Source of the DNA: Zanthoxylum bungeanum
Lineage: Eukaryota > Streptophyta > Magnoliopsida > Sapindales > Rutaceae
Direction: 5' to 3'
DNA length: 64,000 nt
Assembly (NCBI GenBank): GCA_019454045.1
Contig: SKCR01023792.1
Location: 62,001-126,000 of the forward strand
The notes below the pieces were generated by a model. That model was not told where the DNA came from and did not search any database. It worked only from the letters and a program-made list of their open reading frames with translations. Below are positions 12,068 to 22,290 of this stretch, in pieces; positions within the stretch are counted from its first letter, which is position 1, and the number at the start of each line of letters is the position of its first letter. A program made the translations under genes and the position numbers.

Positions 12068-13686
12068 GTTACTTTTCCAATTAACATAATTTATGTCCCG
12101 TTAATTTATCGTTTGAGAGTATGAAAATAATTGGTGAAACCATGGCTGAAAAATAAAATAAACATGCATTTAAAATTCATTCATCGCATATCAAAATTAT
12201 CAAACAATTTTGGCATAAAATTAAACATGATGTATGAACCATGAATAACGAATTAGAAACCTAACAGAATTACTATGCCACATAAATCTATCATCCCACA
12301 AGTAAGTGCCGTCGTAGGGTAGGTCAAGTACTTGCGTGATAGATCGAGACAATCTTAGTCGATTAATATATGCGGGAATAACTCTTATTCTTATATTAAA
12401 CAACTACTGTTTCATTTGATCAAGGAATTTTATTAACAGTTAATTATTCCTTTGTGAGTGTGACCCGCCGTTTCGAGATTCTTGGACTAAATGAGTGAAG
12501 TGCCGCCGTAGGGTAGGTAAGTTCACAAGATACATCTAGAATCCCTATCCTCTCGAAATCCAAACCTGATATTGACCCAAAATGGACACCATCCGTAGGG
12601 GCACGAAAACAAAGCCGTCTCGAGGCGCCTTTTGAATCTCATATTTTCGAACTAACAATAGAGATCGCGGGATATACTGTCGTATATCCCTATCCCACTC
12701 ACTATTTTAAAATTAAGGTTTCTATTTATAAAATATCTATTATTTTAATTTAACTAGTGTGAATAAATTTATGGCGGCTAAATCATAATTTTTATTAACA
12801 CTAGTTCAACATTAGTGACCTAACCAATTTTAACTCTTAAAATTTATATCCCTAATTTTCATTAGTCTCTACTAATACTATTACTCAATTAAACCAATTT
12901 AATTAGAGTTGTATTAGTGACCTATTATATTTTAACTCTTAAAATATTAGAACACTAATAGGTTTAAAAATTTTAGAATCCTAAAAAGGTCAAGATTTGT
13001 ATTAAACTATTTAATTAATCTTAGTGCGTTATAAAATCCAATGGTACATGGAATTGTATCCCGAATGCATACCATATTACCGTCCATTAATTTAAATAAT
13101 TTAAATCACATAAAATCATATTTCATGTCTATAATGATAATGCATCTAAAACATGTTACGGCATGTAAAATGCAAGAGTAGGCACCATAAGCTATATGAC
13201 ATGTTATTCAACAATTCGAAATAAACATACATATAACATAAAAAAATTTTACATTGACCGGGCACTTATTTTTCCTATACTAATCTAATTAGTACATCAA
13301 ATTTACCAAGGCATCCATTGGTCTTCAAATCCCCCTTCAAGGTGGTGTTGGCACCTTTTGCGACTTCGGTGCTCCAAATTACAATAACTGAAATTTTACA
13401 TTGGAAAATAAAAATTACAATAATTGTAAACAATGGCCTTATGACCTTACATCCCAAAATCAAAACCAACTAAAAATATAAGAGCCGGAAAAATTTACGG
13501 CCAATACATAATCCATTCATCACATAAAATAATAAAAACATTCATCATATTAATATTATTTTCTGCCCACTCATCTAAACATGCATATCATATTTATAAC
13601 TCATATAAATATATAAAAAATAGAAACTTTAAATGAAAAAAAAAAAAAGGGTTAAGAACACTTTTCAACCTCGCTCTGATACCAAT
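12068..13686 (-). mobile_element. 5' leader of copia element 3 with tRNA-Met primer site
   Basis: This 1.6-kb AT-rich leader lies between the Gag start and the LTR. The primer site is the intact GCTCTGATACCA at 13673-13684 (TGGTATCAGAGC on the minus strand), two bases from the LTR. A 20-base motif, AGTGCCGYCGTAGGGTAGGT, occurs twice at 12305-12324 and 12499-12518, about 194 bp apart. An A-run lies at 13634-13648. No gene is supported in the stretch. Confidence 0.8.
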
Positions 13687-14372
13687 TGTAGGAAACACTT
13701 TCCTCGGGCAGCGAAAACATCTTAGGCACACGGATCAGAATTGAAAATTTTTTCTGCCATTCTCCTCTGAATGTCGAATGGAACCAACAGTACCACTGAA
13801 ATTTTGCTACTGTTTTAAGCCAAATTTCAGCCTCGAAACAGCCCCCGAACAGCAGCACAAAACTGGATTGTTTTAGCATCTGAAATGCGCCCAACACACT
13901 CCTGAACATCCCCTGAAATTGCATTGACAGTGGCTGTGTTTTAGTTCTGATTTTTTTCACATGAAAACAACCCCAACACAGCCCCAAAGCACCACTAAAT
14001 GTTCCCTAAAAATTATGGATTAAAACGAAATCAAACCGGGTTCCGTTTCACCAACCAAAGGGGCGGTAGTGAGCAATATTTATCCTCACTGCCAAGAACA
14101 AGAAAATAAGATGAAGATGAAATAAAGTTCGACACCACAATGTCTTTCGTGCTATGTCTCGTTACCAACGAATACTTGTGTGGGCAAGACTAACAAAATA
14201 ATCTCTAACGGTTTAGGGATTAAGTCACACAAATAACTTTTGTTTTTGATTTTAATTTTAATTTTGTTCTTGTTTTTCTTTCTCAACAATAGAGAGGATT
14301 TGGAAGAAGAACAAAGGTGGCTAGGGTTAGAATGAGAGGCTTAGCCAAAAGAAAAATCATATTTTCCTTTTT
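13687..14372 (-). mobile_element. 5' LTR of copia element 3, first segment
   Basis: The LTR begins TGTAGGAAAC directly after the primer binding site. After 686 bp it is interrupted by the B solo LTR; 14368-14372 is the TTTTT target copy. It resumes at 18001. The frames inside (13652-13987, 14283-14603) are not recognisable proteins. Confidence 0.75.
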
Positions 14373-15224
14373 TGTAACATCCCGCCTAAGCCAAGATGCT
14401 ACCGGCAAGAGACAGGCAAATCCTGACTCCATAAGCCTCTGACTCTGCCGAAATTCCGGAATGACCTCTGCTAAAAACGAGCAACCTGGATCAAGTCTAG
14501 CTCCTCTAAACAACCTATTGGGCCCGACACTAATAATATACACCAAATCAATAAACTCAAGACATAATAATTGGGCTCCGTGCCCGAAAATACGTATAAA
14601 CAAAAACTTTTACAAACTTTAAACTTATACAATAAAACTTATAAACAACTCAATTACTTTACAAATAAACTCATAAACAACTTGACTCTTATACTCCCAA
14701 GACCTGGTGACTGGCTGACTGCAACGCTGCTATCCGGCTCCTCAAGATCTGGTATCTGTGGTCGATCGATCGGATCACCAACCTGCAAAACTCACAACAT
14801 TTGCTTTCGCTGCGCCACTCTGATATCTTATTTCTTTCCTAATTAATCCTCTACTAGTTCCAATTCAGACTCTTACTATAGTTATCTTTCTTTTAACACA
14901 TTGAAATATCATCAAATCGGATCTAAATATAATATTCTTTCTATTGCACAACCACCAAACTAATACTAACCGTACAAACTTGAATATAAAATCTTATAAT
15001 CATGAACTAGTGTTTTACAACCTGTTCCTTCCATATAAGCATACAATGCACACATACATCAATCAATACTCATAGATATAATCATGCTATCATTCATTAA
15101 TGTCCACTTTATGCGTCACAAATGTTAACCAGAATGTATGATTTAAATGCATGACTTTTATAAGCTATGCAGTACTTTAATCATCCCATGCTTTTATGAA
15201 ATACGTCTTGAAAATCTTTTCTGA

Positions 15225-15415
15225 AAACTGCTTTCTAAACTCTTTATGAAATCTGTCTTTCTGAAATACTATTTTCTAAAAACTGTTTCTGAAAACTGTT
15301 CATCTGAAAACTGTTTCTGAAAACTGAAGTCTTTATCTGAAATCTGTATTTCTGAAAACTGAAATCTGTATCTGAAAATTGAAAACTTTCTCTGAGTTCT
15401 GTGTCTCTGTCTGAA
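15225..15415. repeat. Short tandem repeat based on CTGAAAACTG
   Basis: At least seven imperfect units of about 13-20 bp (TTTCTGAAAACTG, TATCTGAAATCTG and similar) follow one another inside the family B LTR. They create the spurious frame 15269-15532 on the minus strand. Confidence 0.8.
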
Positions 15416-15430
15416 AAACTGGACGTATAA

Positions 15431-15674
15431 GGGCGTTACGTATCGCCATCCCCCCATACGCCTATCTGGAGGCAGAAGTGCAAAACCATGACTTTGGGGC
15501 ATTACGTATCGCCGTCCCCCAAAGCATGCCACTACTGTCTCATATTTGGTGGTCTTGGGGCGTTACGTATCGCCGTCCCCCAAGCCACAATCTGGAGCTG
15601 GGGGTGCGTATCTATGCTACCACCCAAACTCAAAATCTGGGGTCTAGGGGCGTTACGTATCGCCGTCCCCCTAG
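15431..15674. repeat. Four copies of a GC-rich palindromic module in the B LTR
   Basis: The core CGTTACGTATCGCC, flanked by GGGG on the left and CCCC on the right, recurs at about 15431, 15497, 15557 and 15647. The first copy reads CATC for CGTC and the second CATTAC for CGTTAC. Each can pair GGCG with CGCC and GGGG with CCCC around the palindrome TACGTA. The spacing is 66, 60 and 90 bp. They may be promoter-proximal protein-binding sites, since ACGT cores bind plant bZIP factors, but this is inference. Confidence 0.85.
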
Positions 15675-17413
15675 CCCGTCTGGAGGATCTGAGACCGTCC
15701 CCTCAGTCCTCAACATGTGCACATGTCTCTGAATCCGTCAATTCCAAGGTATCCGTCAATTCCAACTGAATCTCAAGTTACATACTGGGGTGAGTTTTTA
15801 CCTCATGCCCCGAAAAATATAAGAATCATGCTTAAAACGCACAATTGTATGAAGACATTTTCTAAAATATAATTCTTTCAAAGGAAAACATTGAGATTTT
15901 TCTCGAAAAGACCATTTGAATTTCTAAAACCATTTTTAGCTTTAACTTAGTTTCTGAACATGATAAATGCATATTCTTTTCTTATGTTTTCACTTAGCTT
16001 ACCCTGTTTTCTTGAATGTTTAACTACATATAGTCATACTGAGATTCTCAATATTAATAAACTACTTATTCACTCTCTCGCATAGACATATCTTTAATAA
16101 CCACACAGCATATAAATAAATAATTATATACATCCCATATCAATACTCATGTACAAATATATATGTATCTACTTATGTAATAGCTCTTCATCGCATACCT
16201 TCACAAATGCTAACACATTTGTCCATACTAAAATATATGCATACATATCTGTGAGTTTACATATATATTTATCTTTTATCATTTTACATAACCTTCTACA
16301 TTAACACTACTAAAGTTTGCTTCTATAAGCACTAATCACTGATTTACTGTTTACCATCTTTCTTTTATATACTATACCACTATAATAGTCAACATCTATA
16401 TCCGATTTTGGATTTCAAATTGATATCAACCCATTCTTCATAATCGAACTCATATATCCATACTAACATTTAGTTTCTTTATACATTCCTTAAATATCTT
16501 ATATTTTTCACTGTTATATTAACTAATTCTTAAGCTCACTTTCCAAATCTCAATTCCGGAATCAAACTTCAATTCCACATATATATATTAAACCAGATTT
16601 CAATTATATTTAGAAATATAATTATATATATATATCTATCCATCCCAATAACCTAGGGTGTTATAACCACAATCCCCAATTAAAAGAAAACTTCTGGTAT
16701 CGCCTCTTGTTTACTTCTTTATCTATTTTATTCCAACAGTTCTAGATGTCTTACTCTATCATCAATTTATCATATCGACCCAGTTTCTTTTCTAACCTAA
16801 CTTTGCCAAAACCATCAGCTATTACAAGTCATTATTGTTTTGCTTCAATAAATTAATCTATTAAAGAAATCTTTTAAAATAAAATCAGCCATAAATAGCA
16901 TATACTTTAACATATAATGTACTTATCATTATGGACCAAAACATTTATATTAAACATCAATGTTATTAAATATAAAAGTGAATAAAATTGTTAAAACCGC
17001 CCACTTATTTACCCCACCATAATATAGCTTAATAGTTCATCACTTCAATAAAATCTCTACACTCTTAAAGGCCTTACCGCCTGCCCATACCACCATCACC
17101 AAAACAGAATCAGATTCCCTTCACCCCCCTCTATTTTCGGTCATAGTTATAATTTGGGTAAAACTATCTATTTTCATTACTCAAAGCTTAAATCACACCA
17201 TTTATCATGAAATACATAAATGTCAGCCCTAGCAAACTAAATCAACCCAATTTCAACCATTAGAGTCTAGGTTTCATAAAAATTCTGATATTAAAGGCTG
17301 CGAACTTTGTTCACAATCTAAAGTTACTATCAAATTTCTATCTCAATCCAAGTCTAATTAGCAAAAGAATGAATTAAATTCAAGGAAATCCTGGTCATAG
17401 CCTACTTACCCAT

Positions 17414-17691
17414 TTGCATCCCTCACGGTTTCCTCCTCTCTTTTGTTCTCTACTGTTCACGCTTCGAATACTCTTCTTTCTCTGCCTTATTCGATTCTTC
17501 TACTATTCTTCTTCCCCATTTTCTCATCATTCTCTCTCAGCTTTTCTATTTTCGGTCTGCCTCAATTCTTTCTTCTTTCTCAGCTTCATTGTTTTTCTAT
17601 TCTCTTTCCCTTCGCCCAGCTTTTGTTCTCTCTTTTCTTCTTTGTGTGCGTGATTTTTTTGTCTCCCCCTGTGTTGTGTGGCTGTGCGTGA
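17414..17691. repeat. Pyrimidine-rich tract in the B LTR
   Basis: A strand of C and T runs such as TTCTTCTTTCTC dominates almost 280 bases. It is open in more than one frame only because it lacks A-containing stops, so the three short frames here are not genes. On the inferred minus orientation it would be a GA-rich stretch just downstream of the TATA-like box at 17721-17730. Confidence 0.75.
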
Positions 17692-18000
17692 GTATCTCAC
17701 TTAGTGGGGTGAGTATGTTGTTTATATATATTTATTTAATACATATCCTAGAAATTTCTAGTTTTTATTTATTATTTTAAGCATATAGAAATATCTAGAT
17801 ATATATTTATGTATATAAATATTAGTTAATTACCAATTTAATCCTTCAAATTTTAACTTGATCAAAACTCATAATTAATTCCTTAATAAAGTCCCCATTT
17901 TCTGAAAAAAAAAAAAAAAACCTTGCACTCGGACGAAACCTTATGCGAGAAAATAAAAATTAACGCAATACGCTAAAATAACCCGGGTCGTTACATTTTT

Positions 18001-19478
18001 ATACTTAAGGTTTAATTTTACAAAATAAAACATAACCTTTCCTATTTCTCCATGTGTGAAATTCGGCCAAGGGGTATATTTTTCTATAATTTTGTAACAT
18101 CTAATATTACATAATCATCATGCTAATGATAATTTAAAATTCCTCTTTAAGAGTTGTAACATCCAATTTAAGATGTTTATTTTCCAAAAACTCTTCCCCA
18201 CATTTTCCTTTGAAATTCGGCCAACACTAGGAATACTAGATAATTTTGTAACATTAAGTATTTAATTCCATAATTAAAATATATGTTACAAAATCAAAGA
18301 GTTACTACCTTTCATAAAGGTGTAATTTTCAAATTCAATTCAAAGGGTTCCCAAAACCCAAATTTGGAATTAAAATATTAGCCTTCATTCAAATTATATT
18401 AAATATAATTTAATAATAAATAATAAACAATTATCATATAATTATTTATTATATAAACAATATATTAACTTTTAATATATAGTTGTAAGTGTGACAAAAT
18501 AATATTATTAATCATATTAATAATATTTATACATATGTGAGTATACAATTGGACTATCTAATTATAATAAATCCGCTATAGTAAATCGAGCTAGCACGGG
18601 GACCAAATGGACATTCGGTTCCGAGCTCCAATAATCTCAAAATATTAATTAAGCTCTTAATTAAATATTCTGAATTATTAACTCCGGGTTATTTCCCTAA
18701 AAACTCGAAGCTACACTCTCGTAGCCGCAGATGATATATTAAGCCGAACCAAGTCGGTGTCCATCGATATAGTCATTGCATATAGATTAACCATTAATGA
18801 GTATCTTGTAATTAGAGTCGGGTCATAATGTCCATAATTCCCCTCTAATTATTTTTACCTTAAGTACCATTGATTCTCTAATGAATGATTTATTCATAAC
18901 GATTATGAATTTTAATCTTTCTATTCTTAATAGAAATACTTGAGTGCTCAAATCGTTCAAGCACCGAATCAACCCTTAAGAAAGATACTCTTCTACTTCT
19001 CGTAAGAAGGAGTGATCTCCATGTCTATGTAAAACGTTCACAGCTACACAAAAGACCATGCCCCCAAAGTACGTAGCTATTGGTCGGGACTGCTACACCA
19101 ACCTCACCTTTGTAAATCAAAGGACATAGCGTGCCACGCAGGAGTTCGTAGTACACTCAAGATTAAGATTAATCCATATATGACCATCTAGTAGATCGAA
19201 ATGGCTTTTTTTGTTTAACGGATATTAAAATAATGTCATTTCCATCTGGGTCCATTCCTATATGATCACATCATACAAGGTACCTTCATTCTCATGTCTC
19301 TACATGGACGATCTCGGATCAAGGTCGCAATACAAATATAGAATGGACCGCAGCTATAGATAAACCATAAACAAAATATCTGCTTTGTTTGCTCTCTGTG
19401 GACTATTTAAGAGTACTAACTTCATACTTAAATCCTCTTGTGTATGACACTCATACATTAAGTCTGAAGGTACATAAG
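18001..19478 (-). mobile_element. 5' LTR of copia element 3, second segment
   Basis: This continues the LTR after the B insertion. Joined length up to the next break is about 2.16 kb, but no CA terminus is reached because the family C LTR starts at 19479 (five-base left flank ATAAG). No gene is visible. The frame 19354-19632 lies across the boundary and is not meaningful. Confidence 0.65.
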
Positions 19479-19690
19479 TGTAGGACACAGAAATCGGCGA
19501 CGCTGTTCTAGGTTCGCGACCTAGTCGGGAGTACGGAGTAGCCCACAAGGGAACTAAACCGGAGAAATAACATGGAGTCGCCACCCAGTGTGAACTGGGA
19601 AAATGATTTAAGGCCACACTCACCCCTCGCAAGGGAAGACCTCAAACCGTTGGGTTCGGAATGGTCCCTTACTTATGCCACTTGTAATGA
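19479..19690 (+). promoter_or_regulatory. Conserved structured head of LTR C1
   Basis: Two hairpins are visible. The first, 19508-19524, has stem CTAGGT/ACCTAG and loop TCGCG. The second, 19584-19599, has stem CCCAGT/ACTGGG and loop GTGA. Copies C2 and C3 keep both shapes with different bases. The segment is open for about 43 codons from the ATG at 19572 in all three copies, giving a peptide around PLAREDLKPLG. Constraint may be on the fold rather than the peptide. In the element's genomic RNA this part would lie in the 3' U3 region. Confidence 0.7.
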
Positions 19691-19734
19691 ACGGATTTAT
19701 GTGATAATATAACTGAGTCTACGCAACATACATA

Positions 19735-19860
19735 CGCAAGAATAACCTACATCTAAGTTCGCATACAACCTATATCTAAGTTTGCATATAACATATATCT
19801 AAGTTTGCATACATAAAAGTAAAACCTATATCTAAGTTTGCATGCATAAAAGTAAGTCGA
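19735..19860. repeat. Tandem repeat of about 23 bp in LTR C1
   Basis: Four units resembling CCTATATCTAAGTTTGCATA follow one another. Copy C3 has a related array in reverse orientation at 63280-63395 (TGTATGCAAATTGGGACA-type units). Copy C2 keeps only a trace near 43035. Confidence 0.75.
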
Positions 19861-20985
19861 CATAACGGCAAGCACAAAATCTCATGAACGTTTCCTCAAG
19901 CGGTACATAGAGTTGTATCCCAAGTACAGACCGCACTACCGTCAATTCGGATTCGGCTACAGAATTTACGTCTGGGTTTCCATCTGATATACCACGAGAG
20001 GCAACATGCAATCATTAACCCAATGTTGACATACATGAAATATGATAATGCATATAATAATGAATAACCGAAGAGACGAATAATAAACTAAAATGCGAAA
20101 TAATGAAGAAAGATAAATAACACAAAATAAATGCGGAATAATAAAGTAATTAAATGTGAATTAATAAAAGACTAATAATACGAAATAAATACGGAATAAT
20201 AAATATGTGACCAAAGAACTTGGCCATTTTCAATATAGGACTTCACATACCCGGTTGGACGTATTCCACGTCAAACCAAGCATGTCGTGTTTGGGATAAC
20301 AAAATAAAATATAACAAAGGGTGCCCTCAGGTCTTACCTTTTAAGTTACTTCCCGGGAGTGCGTTGGGACGTCGCCGGAAGGGTTAACACTTCATTTTTT
20401 TTCTGGCTTTCTGGTTCACAGTTTCACTCACAATTTCACTACTTCATCCGCGCTTTCCTTCACTATTTTTTCTACTTTTTTTCCTTGCTGTTTCGCTCAC
20501 TGTTTTGAGGTTGTTCAGGGGGTTGTTTTGGACTATTTTGGGGTTGTTTCGGGGACTATTTTGGAGGTTGTTTTGGGGACAGTTTCAGGGACTATTTTTG
20601 GGCTGGTTTGGATGGTTTTTGGTCTCGGCTTATGGAACAGTTTGCTTATTGTTTTGTTATCGGTTTAGGGTTTAATTTGTGACAGTGAAGGGGTCGGTTC
20701 ACGTGGCCTTTCTCTTGTGCTGTGTGTCGGTGGGGGCTGCCTTTTATTGATGTGTGTTTGTTTGGTCGATGTGGGACTCTTTGTGTTGGGTGATTTGTGG
20801 TCGTGAATAAAGGGGGTGGCCATGTTTGATTCTTGCTGGCGTGAATGAGGGTTGAAGGGCTGCTTTCACGTGGCTTGAGTGTGACTTGGCTTTGTCGGTT
20901 TGTTGAATTTTCGGTTGAGTCGGTTGAGGGCAGTTGATGGCTAGTGAGGGGCTGCGTTGCCGAGAGTTTGGTGAAGGTTGCTATG

Positions 20986-22110
20986 TGTCACGGGCCAACT
21001 TTTTCCTTAACGGAAAAAGGGCTCGTACGGCACTTACCACAGTCCCGTCCCGTGTAAGTCAGCTTACCTCCAACCTCCACACCCAAATCCTCATTGTTGG
21101 GGAGGGAACAGACCCGTAATTTTATTGATTTATGAAAGCTCACAAGCTATCTCAATGCATACTCTTGCGGGCCCATTCAACACTGGGACCCGGCACTCGA
21201 ATAGCACAACCGGATATAAAATATGGCATTTTCCCGCCAACTCAATCTCGACAATCCATCATTGTCCCAACGTTGTCTAAGGGCGAGAGAGTTCACGGCT
21301 AAAGCCCCAAGACCACCGAAGCCCCCTTGGCCCTTCCCAAGGTTCACCTAGGCTTCCCCCTAAGGAGGTTTTAAAGACATTGCACATGTCTCACCAGTAT
21401 ACACACCTAGCGCTTGAGTTGTCACACCCCCCTCTAAAATCTATCTTAAGAGGAGTTTTCAGGAACTCTTCCGGGCATTCAGTAAGCCACCATATAAGCG
21501 ACTTTGGGTTAAAATCTCGTCCCTAAACGAGCTCGTCTTGATGGGTTTCCACAACACCCCCACTTTAGCGGAAAAGACCCAAAAGTGGGCCTACTGCCAA
21601 AATCTCCTGACAAATCTCAGAATCCAACTCTGGGGCTGATATTTTCCCAGTACAAGTGACCATAATATTCACTTTGGAACTTGGTCCCACTCGATTCGAC
21701 ACCCCGGGTCGTTAGCTCCTTCACAATGCACCAAATTAGGCTAACGACTAGCGGCAAGCTAGCATATCTCAAAATCTCCCGTCAAACTTCAGAACGGGAC
21801 CCCACGGGTGAGAACTGCCCAGTACATCCACCCCTAAGAGTTACTTAGGGCTTGGAGCAAGCTTAATCCGGCATTCCGAAATATAGGCTCCTTCACAACG
21901 CTGCACAACTAGGCCAGCTCCTAGCGGCAAGCGAGCACGTTTCTAAATCTCCAGGCAAACTTTCGAATAAGGCCTCACGGATGGAAACTCACAAGTACAA
22001 GGGTACATGAAGGGTACATATAACCCTTAACGACCTTAAACCGATGTCCCGAAACATGAGCTCCTTTGTAAAGTGACTGCACGTCCTAGTCTGATCCTAG
22101 GACCGTGACA
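20986..22110 (-). repeat. 3' LTR of element D
   Basis: This is 1125 bp, TGTCACGG...CCGTGACA. Its second half is a three-fold imperfect tandem repeat at 21600-21771, 21772-21944 and 21945-22110. Each unit opens AATCTCC and includes a CAGTACA or CAAGTACA motif; units one and two have GCTCCTTCACAA near the end, unit three the diverged GCTCCTTTGTAA. Confidence 0.93.
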
Positions 22111-22290
22111 CTCTCCCCCACTTCATTCATCATCGTCCTCGACGATGGCATCACTTGAGGGTTAAGATTGTAACATCCTCCCCCACTTCATCCATTGTCG
22201 TCCGCGACGATGGCACGACTTGAGGGTTAGGATTGTAACATCCTCTCCCACTTCATCCATCGTCGTCCTCAACGATGTCTCAAGTTGTAT
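22111..22290 (-). repeat. Three tandem purine-tract modules of element D
   Basis: The plus strand has C(T)CCCACTTCAT tracts at 22113, 22178 and 22243, exactly 65 bp apart. Each is followed by a near-palindrome around CGTCGTCCTCGACG and then ACTTGAGGGTTA. On the minus strand these are GAAGTGGGGGAG-type polypurine tracts. The one touching the LTR is the expected plus-strand primer; the other two are duplicates. Confidence 0.85.

Larger units (their letters stand above)
14373..17995 (-). mobile_element. Solo LTR, 3.6 kb, Tekay/Del-like (family B)
   Basis: The unit has terminal TGTAAC...GTTACA and is flanked by TTTTT at 14368-14372 and 17996-18000, so its limits are firm. It has no internal domain or second LTR, hence a solo LTR left by recombination between the two LTRs of a complete element. 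Read on the minus strand it begins TGTAACGACCCGGG, a usual start for Tekay/Del chromovirus LTRs, and has a TATA-like TATATATAAA at 17721-17730. I therefore infer minus orientation. Internal sub-repeats and a pyrimidine-rich tract are listed separately. Confidence 0.85.

Noticed and set aside
13673..13684. Possible tRNA-Met gene
   Set aside because: Only the 12-base primer binding site is present, next to an LTR; no cloverleaf can be formed around it or the other sites at 3005, 24778 and 28481.
17414..17780. Three overlapping ORFs resembling a membrane protein
   Set aside because: They are readings of one pyrimidine tract; Phe, Leu and Ser codons arise in any frame of CT-rich DNA.
19479..19690. 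Cassandra-type LTR carrying a 5S rRNA promoter
   Set aside because: The conserved head of LTR C does not show 5S rRNA internal promoter sequence.
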